Shown here: positions 16,624 through 24,130 of the stretch, piece by piece
Numbering within the stretch: position 1 is the stretch's first letter
Layout of the letters: each line of letters starts with the position of its first letter
NCBI GenBank assembly: GCA_903887095.1
Contig: CAISOQ010000388.1
Location: forward strand, 1 to 27,466
Reading direction: 5' to 3'
DNA from: an uncultured Flavobacteriia bacterium
Lineage (GTDB): Bacteria; Bacteroidota; Bacteroidia; Flavobacteriales_D; Crocinitomicaceae
Length of the DNA: 27,466 nt
Position numbers and translations under genes: made by a program
The notes under the pieces: generated by a model
Seen by the model: the letters and a program-made list of their open reading frames with translations, nothing else
The model's database searches: none
Told to the model about the DNA's origin: nothing

Positions 16624-17619
16624 ATGAAAGTTGCAGTTGTAGGCGCCACCGGAATGGTAGGAAATGTAATGTTAAAAGTCTTGCGTGAGCAGAACTTCCC
16701 AATAACCGAACTCATCCCTGTTGCTTCTGAAAAATCAGTGGGAAATAAGCTCGATTTTGGTGGGCTTCAATTTACCGTGGTTGGTTTGGCAACAGCTGTT
16801 GAAATGAAGCCAGATGTGGCCATTTTCTCTGCGGGAGGAGAAACTTCATTAGAGTGGGCGCCTAAATTTGCAGCGGTTGGAACCACCGTAATTGACAATT
16901 CTTCAGCATGGAGAATGGACCCAACAAAAAAGTTGGTTGTTCCGGAAATAAATGGAAATCTACTCACAAAAGACGATAAAATTATTGCGAACCCAAATTG
17001 TAGCACCATTCAATTATTGCTTGCTTTGGCTCCGCTGCACAAAGCATATAAAATCAAACGTGTCGTTGTTTCTACCTATCAGTCCATTACTGGAACGGGT
17101 GTGAAAGCCGTTCAACAGATGGAGAATGAACGTGAAGGGATTTCAGGTGAAATGGCTTACAAGTATCCTATTGATAAAAATTGTATCCCACAATGTGACT
17201 CTTTCTTGGATAATGGCTACACAAAAGAAGAAATGAAGCTGACCAACGAAACAAAAAAGATTTTAGATCCAACCATTCATGTAACTGCTACCGCTGTGCG
17301 AGTGCCTGTCGTTGGAGGTCACTCAGAGGCTGTTAACGTAGAATTTGAAAATGATTTCGATTTATCTGATGTACGTCGTTTGCTGCATGAACAATCAGGT
17401 ATCACTTTAAAAGACGATCCAACCACTTTTTCTTATCCCATGCCCAAATATGCTGAAGGAAAAGACGATGTATTCGTTGGCCGTCTTCGCCGCGATGAAT
17501 CACAGGCAAATACACTGAATATGTGGATTGTAGCAGATAATTTGAGAAAAGGTGCGGCAACCAATGCGGTTCAAATTGGTAAATTATTGATTGAGAAAGG
17601 ATTACTTCCTTCCATCTAA
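16624..17619 (+). CDS. asd: Aspartate-semialdehyde dehydrogenase
   Basis: This is a 331-residue cytoplasmic NADPH-dependent enzyme that reduces aspartyl phosphate to aspartate semialdehyde, the branch point to lysine/diaminopimelate, threonine and methionine. The N-terminal nucleotide-binding loop is VVGATGMVGNVML. The active-site Cys is at about 126 in NPNCSTIQ, and the acid-base His at about 233 is in GGHSEAVNVEF. The conserved VVSTYQSITGTGVKA segment is present. Length and motif spacing are normal for the bacterial family. ATG 16624 is well placed: an A-rich stretch precedes it and the glycine loop starts at residue 7. It is transcribed away from the lamin-tail gene. The downstream DinB-like gene is 131 bases away, and no strong terminator is visible between them. 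Confidence 0.96.
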   Translation: MKVAVVGATGMVGNVMLKVLREQNFPITELIPVASEKSVGNKLDFGGLQFTVVGLATAVEMKPDVAIFSAGGETSLEWAPKFAAVGTTVIDNSSAWRMDPTKKLVVPEINGNLLTKDDKIIANPNCSTIQLLLALAPLHKAYKIKRVVVSTYQSITGTGVKAVQQMENEREGISGEMAYKYPIDKNCIPQCDSFLDNGYTKEEMKLTNETKKILDPTIHVTATAVRVPVVGGHSEAVNVEFENDFDLSDVRRLLHEQSGITLKDDPTTFSYPMPKYAEGKDDVFVGRLRRDESQANTLNMWIVADNLRKGAATNAVQIGKLLIEKGLLPSI

Positions 17620-17750
17620 TAATAATAGCGGATACATTAACCAAAAGCTTATTTGATTCACGTTTCAACGCTTGAATGTTTCGGTGTATTCGCTGATTTT
17701 ACCTTAGGTTGTCGGTTTAAGATTTCTATTTTTCTTCCAAAAATTATCTT

Positions 17751-18203
17751 TTGGAAATCTCACAACATTTTTACGCCGCCTACAAGGAAGCTAGGACTCG
17801 CCTCGAAACCACCCTCAATCTGATTCAGAAAGAAGATTTGGGTAAAAAATTACACCCTTCGCCAAATAGCATAGGTTTTTTAGTGCGGCACATCGCTGAT
17901 GTAGAATTGCTATTTGCTAAAAATGTTTTCAAAGCATCCGAAATTCAAGTGAGGGCAAAAACACTAATAGATCAAAAAGATACCGGTGAATGGTCGGATC
18001 TTAATGAACTGACTGATTATCTTAAAATCTCTTGCAACAGCGTTCTCACTGCGATTTCTAATCAACAAGCTGAGAAGTGGGGTGAAAACGTTACCACTAA
18101 GGAGTTTGGTACAAAAACAGTAGCTGAGGCATTTGGACGAATCATCTCACACACAGCCTATCACGCAGGACAAATTGCGCTAATTAAAAAATACGGTGCA
18201 TGA
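17751..18203 (+). CDS. DinB-family metal-binding four-helix protein, TTG start
   Basis: This is a 150-residue DinB/YfiT-like protein. The metal-site histidines appear in LVRHIADVELLF (about residue 48) and in the C-terminal SHTAYHAGQIALIKKYG, where two His are four residues apart. This is the usual His3 arrangement of the DinB superfamily. Members include thiol-dependent transferases (bacillithiol and mycothiol S-transferases) and many proteins of unknown role; the substrate here is unknown. No in-frame ATG exists between the upstream stop (17718) and the conserved QHFYAAYKEAR helix, so the TTG at 17751 is the likely start. TATTTTTC at 17727-17734 could be a -7 element (7 of 8). The 131 bases before it hold nothing else that I can support. 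Confidence 0.85.
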   Translation: MEISQHFYAAYKEARTRLETTLNLIQKEDLGKKLHPSPNSIGFLVRHIADVELLFAKNVFKASEIQVRAKTLIDQKDTGEWSDLNELTDYLKISCNSVLTAISNQQAEKWGENVTTKEFGTKTVAEAFGRIISHTAYHAGQIALIKKYGA

Positions 18204-18243
18204 TTTTAAATTGACGGACAGATGCTTTATTATTTGAAATCAA

Positions 18244-18324
18244 TTAAACCATTCTTGATTTAAGTGTTTCTCTTGGAATACCGTGAATTATGTTTCCATC
18301 ATTTTTTAGAATAAACTTGCTCAT
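18244..18324 (-). CDS. Possible 26-residue ORF coupled to the PorP/SprF gene
   Basis: On the minus strand the PorP/SprF stop and a following ATG share the four bases ATGA (18324-18321), the classic translational-coupling geometry. The frame reads MSKFILKNDGNIIHGIPRET and continues to a TAA at 18244, 26 residues in all. Composition looks coding-like (Lys, Ile, Asn), but at this length chance is a real possibility. I recognise no family. It could be a genuine micropeptide, the remnant of a longer gene, or noise. Confidence 0.25.
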   Translation of the reverse strand: MSKFILKNDGNIIHGIPRETLKSRMV

Positions 18325-19184
18325 TCTTTTTTCGCCCCATTCAATAGAAATCCAAGATGTACTTCGTGCGATCCTCCAGAAACATTATTGTTCAGTTTGG
18401 AAACAGTTAGTTCGTAAGTGTACGATAGGTTCAAAAAGTTTTTAAAAGTATAGCCCGCTGAAAAACCAAAGGCATCTCGGTCTCGATACGTTAAGCCAAG
18501 AAGATATGTGGATTTAAAAGAAATCAGCGCGTTTACATCTATCGCTGAAAAACCATTGTTTGTGCGGTAAAACAGCTGCGGTTTGAATTGGAATCCTTCC
18601 TTTTTTCCGAAAAGATATCCAGCATAGAAATAATAATGAGGAGTTCCCCTAAAAGAAGCCGTTTCATATGACTCGAAGAGCCGAGTAATACTAAACCCAG
18701 CATCCAGCCTTTTGAAAGTGTAAAATACGCCGAGATCAGAGGTGAAACCCGTACCCGTTCTATTTATATTCACAGAGGATAGATCAGGAAAGATTAAAAC
18801 TCCAGATTGCTCAACATTATTTATTCCTGCAGCGGCTCCGAAAGATAGTGAATGGTTTTCGCTAAATTTTAAATGATAAGCATAATTCAGTTTTGCCTGA
18901 TGATTTGTTGTAAATCCAATTTTATCATGCTCATACACAATGCCAACCCCACTGTTATATTTACTTAGTTTGATCCCATACGTGAACAGTTGGGTATTGG
19001 GAGCACCGTTGATGTCAACCCATTGCCAGCGAGCTAAGGCGTGCGCCTCGTGTTCATTCTTTAGTCCAGTAAAGGCTGGATTAAAACGTTGTTGTGTATT
19101 CCAAAACTGTGCATATAAAGGGTCCTGCTGAGCAAAAGAAACCTGCACCAAGAATAGTAAGCATCCGTAGATAAATGTTCTCAT
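18321..19184 (-). CDS. PorP/SprF-family outer-membrane protein
   Basis: This is a 287-residue outer-membrane beta-barrel of the PorP/SprF family. A signal peptide MRTFIYGCLLFLVQVSFAQ is followed by the family signature QDPLYAQFWNTQQRFNPAFTG. Repeated amphipathic strands follow (GVGIVYEHDKIGFTTNHQA, LGVFYTFKRLDAGFS) and the chain ends in a barrel-type strand. The frame is open further upstream to 19274, but the ATG at 19184 starts the signal peptide. PorP/SprF proteins are T9SS components or partners for large adhesins with type B sorting domains; paralogues are usually placed beside their cargo. No such large cargo gene is adjacent here, so this is a stand-alone paralogue. An inverted repeat lies 28 bases upstream. 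Confidence 0.9.
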   Translation of the reverse strand: MRTFIYGCLLFLVQVSFAQQDPLYAQFWNTQQRFNPAFTGLKNEHEAHALARWQWVDINGAPNTQLFTYGIKLSKYNSGVGIVYEHDKIGFTTNHQAKLNYAYHLKFSENHSLSFGAAAGINNVEQSGVLIFPDLSSVNINRTGTGFTSDLGVFYTFKRLDAGFSITRLFESYETASFRGTPHYYFYAGYLFGKKEGFQFKPQLFYRTNNGFSAIDVNALISFKSTYLLGLTYRDRDAFGFSAGYTFKNFLNLSYTYELTVSKLNNNVSGGSHEVHLGFLLNGAKKE

Positions 19185-19212
19185 GCCTTCTAAAACAATC
19201 TCACACAAAGAA

Positions 19213-19243
19213 AAGTTACATAACTGCCGCCTCTTTGTAACTT
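19213..19243. repeat. Inverted repeat upstream of the PorP/SprF gene
   Basis: AAGTTACA (19213-19220) and TGTAACTT (19236-19243) are perfect 8-base inverted arms separated by 15 bases. The element lies between the SUFU-derived fragment and the PorP/SprF start, ending 28 bases before it. It could be a regulator-binding site or a 5' leader hairpin. The run after it on the minus strand (TTCTTTG) is too weak for a confident terminator. Confidence 0.5.
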
Positions 19244-19252
19244 GCTTAATGC

Positions 19253-19363
19253 CTAACGCCTCTTCAATCGCCACTTACTTCGTAACACTGTGCCCCGGTA
19301 ATCATCTAGTTTTTCGCTGACACCGTGTTGTCGCAATTTTTGCTTGTATAAGTTGATTTGCAT
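19253..19363 (-). pseudogene. SUFU C-terminal fragment, readable as a 36-residue ORF
   Basis: Seven bases after the AsmA-like stop codon an ATG (19363) opens a 36-residue frame ending in TAG at 19253. From its eighth residue it reads QKLRQHGVSEKLDDYRGTVL then RSKWRL, identical in frame to the last 27 residues of the SUFU protein before its RLFK ending; here the ending is RLKRR. It is therefore a duplicated 3' end of the SUFU gene, fused to about seven unrelated codons that supply an ATG. The single base difference from the intact copy is a synonymous Leu change (TTA/TTG). It may be a dead fragment, or a small basic protein made from the AsmA-like message. It cannot fold as a SUFU domain on its own. 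Confidence 0.7.
19265..19344. repeat. 80-bp direct repeat, copy A
   Basis: 80 bases match 22572-22651 with a single mismatch (19283 versus 22590). The offset is constant at 3307 bases. Similarity stops sharply at both ends. It corresponds to the SUFU 3' coding end and lies 26 bases from the AsmA-like stop codon. Confidence 0.97.
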
Positions 19364-19370
19364 ATTCGAA

Positions 19371-22300
19371 TTAACGAGGCTTCTTGGCAAGTTCGATGTT
19401 GTAATTTTCCATATCTCCGCTCAACTTCACATAAACAAAACGTGAATTTTTTTCTTTGTACTGAATTTCGTCGGGACTTTGCTCTTCTTTATTTTTTCTA
19501 CCAAATAATTTTTGGCCCGCCACTTTTCCAATCAACTTCCATGGAACTCCAATAGTATAATCCATGGTCATTTTATCGTCCATATGTTGTTCACCTTTCA
19601 ATTCCATAAACCCAAGTGAAGAGTTGATGGTCATCAAAGGAATGGTTAAAATACCTCCTTTTAACTTAAGGGTATTTTCAAGCGTATCAAAAAATACTTT
19701 ATTTACATTTTTGTCCTGAAAATAGGTCGAAAGCGCTTGAATTGGGGCATAATTTTCCAGTTTTCCTTTTAAAACGGTCATAGAAATTGTTAACTCTGAA
19801 TCATCCATTTTTGGGGTTAGATCACCATGCAAATGTATTTTTCCCGTGATCCGGCCGGTGAACTTACCATGGAGATTTTCTGAAACCAAATGATCTTGAC
19901 CAAAATTTTCGAATTTGACCATGAACTTATCTAGATCTACATTCTTTAAAGATATCTTAGGTTCTATGTAGATGTGTTTTTTGTCTGCTCCACTCAGTGT
20001 TCCCTTTAAATCAAAATGCCCGCCCGCTGCATCAAAATCAATATTATCAATGTGGACCACATGGTTGCTCAGCATGCGGATCTCGGCCCGAAAATGATCC
20101 ATCATATGATGGTGATAGTTGAGGTGACCAATCTCAAACACAAAGTCCATATTTGGAAATTCAAGGTCATACAAACTGAATCCTGCATCGTGATTAACTG
20201 TGACAGGAGTTGAAGAATTTATATTGGGAGAGGCATTGTAATTGAGGATTTCATCAATATCGAGGTGTGGCGCAGATACATGCAAATAATTATGTGCAGA
20301 TTTATCACTGAAATGAAATTTCAGATCAGCTGTGAAACGCGAGTGCCCTAGTTTACCGCTAAACTTGTTAAGAGTAAGCAGGTCATTTTCAAAATGTACA
20401 CCCCCTTTGAAATTTTCAAAGCGCAGAGGATGTACCTTGAAGCCTCCTCCGAAATGCGACAGTTGCAGATCGGTTGATTGCAAACCATCCTTAAAATGAA
20501 GAGCGGCCATTCCGTGGAGTTTTAATCCCTTGATCTCCTCATGTCTGTAATCTTCCGGAACATATTTTTCACCCTTGTAAGTGAAAACATCATCCAGATT
20601 CAAGTGTTCCGAAACAAGGTCAAATTCGATGTTGGTATCACCCTGCAATTTTTCTTCAAACCAAAGGCCATAATTGACTAGTTTACCGGAAAAATGAAAG
20701 TCAGATTTATCGATCATACCCGAAAAATCGATGACACGGAAGTTTTGATCATCAATGAAAACATCTGCATGAAAATCATGAAGTGTGTGGGGATAATGTT
20801 TCATTTTTGCATAAAGATTGTCTACGAAAAACTCCCCTACAGGAAGATTCGGCGATTCCGTAAATGCCCGGGCACTGGTTTTGAAGGTAAGTTTCAAGCT
20901 AAGGTCATCAATCTCTTCATCGACTGTTGTTTTGCCTTTTTCATCGCGCGTAAGTTCATCGACATTCAATTTTTTCGATCGAATATTTAAATGACACGCC
21001 ACAGGGTCATGTGTATGATGCAAGATGGCAGGAAGGTCACTAATATCTCCATCGATATGTAAGTCGGACGTCCCTGCTTTTATATCTAGTTTTTCGATGC
21101 GTGCACTATGTCCTTTAAGGGTTGCTTTCAGGTCCAAATTTTGCAGCGGTACGGGAAAATCAGGAGAATTGAAACTAAGATCATCAATGAGAAGTTCGGT
21201 AAAATAGGATTCATTCAGCCTTTCAATAGACTTTTCCGGTTCATTTAAATCAATAATGTCATGAAAATTCATGTTCAAAACCACCCGTCCGGACAGTCCC
21301 CTCAATTCTCGGGTATTGAGGAATTTTGAAAGGAAATCAAGGTCAAAATCGGAACGAAGTTTCATGTCAATTTCTGGTGAACTAAAATTCTGAACCGAGA
21401 GTTTTCCACTAAATATGCCTGCTTCAGGTTTGGCGCTGAAGTTTTGCAGTTCAAAACGTGACGTCGAAAGGTCGTGTTTTGATCCGTTGGTAAAGGACCC
21501 TTTAAATCCGATTTTGTCCAGTTTCTTGCCAGATTTGAGATTATTGAAAAACCCTTCCTTACAACCGAAACGTGCGTTTATTGAAGGCGAATGACCGTTG
21601 GCAGATGGCCCCTTAATCTGAGCCTCAAAATAGATTTTCCCTTTATTATCAAATTGTTCCAACGTTGGAGCAAGTTCTTCGGGTGCCAGGGCTAGAAACA
21701 GATTAAAATTTGGCTTGCTCCCATGGAAACGAAGATCTAAATCAACATTCTCATTTAACGCAACGCTACCGTCAAAACCAAAGGTGGCTTTTTCTAGTTG
21801 GATCTCTGTGGGAGAAATATTCAAAATCTTAGTCTTATCGTTCAGATCAAATTCTGTGTCGACAAAGAAATGCTTATGCTTAATGAAAGTCGTATCGCCC
21901 TTGTCAATAAGGCTTAATTCAAAACGGCTATTCAACCCAATGAACATATGATCATCTATGGTTTTGAAGCGTGAGGTGGCTTCCGTAATGTACGCATCGA
22001 CTAATATTCCATTGGCTTCGTTGTATTTGGAAATATCTACCTCACTCAGTTTTATGGACTTTAGGTCAAGGTGCAGCTCTTCTTTGGCTTGTTTGATGGG
22101 TTTTTTGCTCGAGAGCGCATTGGCAAGGTTCAGGCTTCCATCCCTGTGTTGAACAAGTCGTAAATCCCCATGATTCATTTTGATCGAACGGATTTCAACT
22201 GTTCCCTTAAGAATCTTCCACATGTTAAATCCGACATATAAATCATCGAGATAGGCAATGCGTTCGCGAAGTTTCTTCTGTTTCCCTTCATAAATACTTA

Positions 22301-22535
22301 CATGCTCGAGGTCAATGGAAACATTGGGGAAATTTGCAAATGGAGCTATGTGACTTCCTTTAATCTCAATATGTCCATGAAAATCAGCATTGGCAGTATC
22401 GATCAGCTCTTGAACCATTCGGTCTTGCATGAAGTAAACAATTGATGTAATTGTTACGAAGATTAGAACTGGTATCGTAACGATTAGTATTGCAATCCGT
22501 TTAATGAGTTTGATATGAGAAGTAATCTTTGCCAT
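19371..22535 (-). CDS. AsmA-family envelope protein
   Basis: This is a 1054-residue protein. A single N-terminal membrane segment (about residues 12-36, IAILIVTIPVLIFVTITSIV) is followed by a long, regularly beta-stranded chain with repeated short strands such as LNLANAL, LDLRF and FDLDF. The AsmA-like C-terminal region contains GGILTIPLMTINSSLGFMEL and ends in a basic, Lys-rich tail. The chain is unusually rich in His and Asp (HLDIDE, HLNLDD). AsmA/TamB/YhdP relatives are inner-membrane-anchored bridges across the periplasm that carry lipids to the outer membrane; that role here is inference from family. A TTG at 22541 is in frame, but ATG 22535 is preferred. It lies 22 bases after the SUFU stop codon and is bounded on both sides by the 80-bp repeats. 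Confidence 0.85.
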   Translation of the reverse strand: MAKITSHIKLIKRIAILIVTIPVLIFVTITSIVYFMQDRMVQELIDTANADFHGHIEIKGSHIAPFANFPNVSIDLEHVSIYEGKQKKLRERIAYLDDLYVGFNMWKILKGTVEIRSIKMNHGDLRLVQHRDGSLNLANALSSKKPIKQAKEELHLDLKSIKLSEVDISKYNEANGILVDAYITEATSRFKTIDDHMFIGLNSRFELSLIDKGDTTFIKHKHFFVDTEFDLNDKTKILNISPTEIQLEKATFGFDGSVALNENVDLDLRFHGSKPNFNLFLALAPEELAPTLEQFDNKGKIYFEAQIKGPSANGHSPSINARFGCKEGFFNNLKSGKKLDKIGFKGSFTNGSKHDLSTSRFELQNFSAKPEAGIFSGKLSVQNFSSPEIDMKLRSDFDLDFLSKFLNTRELRGLSGRVVLNMNFHDIIDLNEPEKSIERLNESYFTELLIDDLSFNSPDFPVPLQNLDLKATLKGHSARIEKLDIKAGTSDLHIDGDISDLPAILHHTHDPVACHLNIRSKKLNVDELTRDEKGKTTVDEEIDDLSLKLTFKTSARAFTESPNLPVGEFFVDNLYAKMKHYPHTLHDFHADVFIDDQNFRVIDFSGMIDKSDFHFSGKLVNYGLWFEEKLQGDTNIEFDLVSEHLNLDDVFTYKGEKYVPEDYRHEEIKGLKLHGMAALHFKDGLQSTDLQLSHFGGGFKVHPLRFENFKGGVHFENDLLTLNKFSGKLGHSRFTADLKFHFSDKSAHNYLHVSAPHLDIDEILNYNASPNINSSTPVTVNHDAGFSLYDLEFPNMDFVFEIGHLNYHHHMMDHFRAEIRMLSNHVVHIDNIDFDAAGGHFDLKGTLSGADKKHIYIEPKISLKNVDLDKFMVKFENFGQDHLVSENLHGKFTGRITGKIHLHGDLTPKMDDSELTISMTVLKGKLENYAPIQALSTYFQDKNVNKVFFDTLENTLKLKGGILTIPLMTINSSLGFMELKGEQHMDDKMTMDYTIGVPWKLIGKVAGQKLFGRKNKEEQSPDEIQYKEKNSRFVYVKLSGDMENYNIELAKKPR

Positions 22536-22562
22536 AAACAATGTGCTAAATTAATAACCAAA

Positions 22563-23225
22563 TCATTTAAACAATCGCCACTTACTTCGCAACACTGTGC
22601 CCCGGTAATCATCTAGTTTTTCGCTGACACCGTGTTGTCGCAATTTTTGCTCAAATTTAAATGTGCCTTTGCCTTGTTTATAATCCATTTCATCTGGGAA
22701 AATTGGAATGACACTCAGAAAATGAACATTTTTCTCTCCTACCTGAATTGGCGATAATTCATCTTGCAACAAAACAGGATCTGATAGAAAAAAATGGTTT
22801 TGCTGCATTGTTTCAGAAAGTGAGACCATTTCTTTCCCGCATGGCATCGTGTGGCCATGACCAAACCATGTCTTTTTTTCTTGAACATAATTGGCAAGTC
22901 GGATGATCCAGCTGAAAACCCACTTTTTATTCGGATGATCTAAATCTTCAATGTTCCAATAACTTGGGAGGCAAAAATAAAGCTCATTGTATTCTCTACC
23001 AGCCATTTTTTCTGGTACTGGCATCTGGTAGTTTGATAAGCCATTTGTCATCAGAATGATCACAGGGCTTTTCAATTCCAAATCCAACATTAACAAAGGC
23101 ATACTGTCATCTTCTATTGAAAACAGAGATACTCGATGTTCCCCAAAACGATCTGAAAGCGCCTGATGTAAGGGCGTTGTTATAACTTGCAAGTTGTGTT
23201 TACTTCTTTTTTGTCCATTCTTCAA
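22563..23225 (-). CDS. Suppressor-of-fused (SUFU) domain protein
   Basis: This is a protein of up to 220 residues. The SUFU fold is indicated by PVPEKMAGREYNELYFCLPS followed by YWN, the Trp-containing helix KKWVFSWIIRLANYVQ, LSDPVLL and VHFLSVIPIFPDEMDYKQG. The C-terminal helix QKLRQHGVSEKLDDYRGTVL completes it. Bacterial SUFU proteins are best known, from comparative genomics, as immunity proteins of polymorphic toxin systems; others have no known partner. No toxin gene is visible nearby. The start is uncertain: TTG 23225 gives a 26-base overlap with the DUF2911 gene, whereas TTG 23192 would start just after that gene's stop codon. No ATG is available near the start of the domain. It is probably cotranscribed with the DUF2911 gene. 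Its last 80 coding bases form copy B of the direct repeat. Confidence 0.8.
   Translation of the reverse strand: MKNGQKRSKHNLQVITTPLHQALSDRFGEHRVSLFSIEDDSMPLLMLDLELKSPVIILMTNGLSNYQMPVPEKMAGREYNELYFCLPSYWNIEDLDHPNKKWVFSWIIRLANYVQEKKTWFGHGHTMPCGKEMVSLSETMQQNHFFLSDPVLLQDELSPIQVGEKNVHFLSVIPIFPDEMDYKQGKGTFKFEQKLRQHGVSEKLDDYRGTVLRSKWRLFK
22572..22651. repeat. 80-bp direct repeat, copy B
   Basis: This copy matches 19265-19344 at 79 of 80 positions. It lies wholly within the 3' end of the SUFU coding region. Together the copies bracket a 3307-base unit that includes the whole AsmA-like gene. Confidence 0.97.
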
Positions 23226-24045
23226 TGGATTTTTTATTCATATCCACATAACTGTTGTCACCTTCTTTTTCAGCGGCAGCAATAGAAAGTTTTGCCGTTT
23301 CAATTGCTCCTTTGAAATCTCCCAATTCTGCTTGAATTTGAGATTTCAGTCTCAAAAACCAGTATGCTTCCGGACGCATTTGAACAGCTTTTGTTTCCCA
23401 CTCCAAGGCTTTCTTCAAGTCTTTCTTTTCCTTAAAATAAAACTCTGCAGATGCATGATAATCATTTGCCGATGGGCCGCTCATTAATTTGTCAATGTTT
23501 ACCTGCATTTTTGTAGCTGTTGGAACTGTGACATTTAATGTAGCTCTCGTTTTATCCCAAGAAAAATTGAGCTCGGCAGATTTAGTTGTAACACGATCCC
23601 AAGAAATTGTAAAGGTTTCAACAACATCGTTCAAAGCCGCTACTTTCGCAGAAGTGCGCAAAACAACTTTGCTTTCTTCCCATTTTTCAGGGGTGCCCCA
23701 ATTCGAATAATCTGCATAGAAAATGATTTCCCAATTGTCGGCAGACGGCTTAGTGAAAACCGCATAGGTTCCTGCTTTTAGCGTGTCTTTTCCAATTACA
23801 ACAGCATCCGTCGAAGTAAATTTGGTGTTCTCATTTGCGCCTGTTCTCCACAATTCACCAAAAGGAACTACGTCACCGAATACTGCTCGGTTGTTCTTTG
23901 AAGGACGATAATATTCAACTTTCAAATCTGTAAGTCCTACCTTTTGTTCAACTTTCGCCTGTGGACTTGCCATAGGTCTTTGCAATTGCGAAAAAGATAG
24001 TGTTGAAATAAAGAGTGTAAAAAGAAGTACCGCGTGTTTTTTCAT
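23200..24045 (-). CDS. DUF2911 protein with C-terminal TPR region
   Basis: This is a 281-residue exported protein. Signal peptide: MKKHAVLLFTLFISTLSFSQ. Residues about 25-170 are a DUF2911 domain, with PQAKVEQKVGLTDLKVEYYRPS, FGDVVPFGELWRTGANENTK and KAGTYAVFTKPSADNWEIIF. Residues about 190-275 contain two tetratricopeptide-like helix pairs (ALEWETKAVQMRPEAYWFLR and a later ELGDFKGAIETAKLSI unit). DUF2911 proteins are common in Bacteroidota and their biochemical role is not known; the TPR part suggests protein binding in the periplasm. The 3' end overlaps the longest SUFU frame. It appears to be the first gene of the minus-strand run DUF2911, SUFU, AsmA-like. The 85 bases before its ATG hold no full promoter match that I can defend. 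Confidence 0.88.
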   Translation of the reverse strand: MKKHAVLLFTLFISTLSFSQLQRPMASPQAKVEQKVGLTDLKVEYYRPSKNNRAVFGDVVPFGELWRTGANENTKFTSTDAVVIGKDTLKAGTYAVFTKPSADNWEIIFYADYSNWGTPEKWEESKVVLRTSAKVAALNDVVETFTISWDRVTTKSAELNFSWDKTRATLNVTVPTATKMQVNIDKLMSGPSANDYHASAEFYFKEKKDLKKALEWETKAVQMRPEAYWFLRLKSQIQAELGDFKGAIETAKLSIAAAEKEGDNSYVDMNKKSIEEWTKKK

Positions 24046-24130
24046 GATTTCAGTTTTTAAGCTTTGTAAAAGTAACCATTCAAAGGGAGAATTGTTTATT
24101 TCAATTAATGTTTGATGACAGAAACGTGTT

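Noticed and set aside
17660..17685. TTCAA-N3-TTGAA inverted repeat after asd as a terminator
   Set aside because: The stem is five mostly A/T pairs, the loop is only three bases, and no T tract follows.
19185..19274. Upstream extension of the PorP/SprF frame
   Set aside because: It would place 30 polar residues before the signal peptide and cross the inverted repeat.
19345..22571. AsmA-like unit as a classical transposon or integrative element
   Set aside because: No transposase, integrase or terminal inverted repeats are present; only the 80-bp direct repeats support mobility, so it is reported as a structural anomaly and not as a named element.
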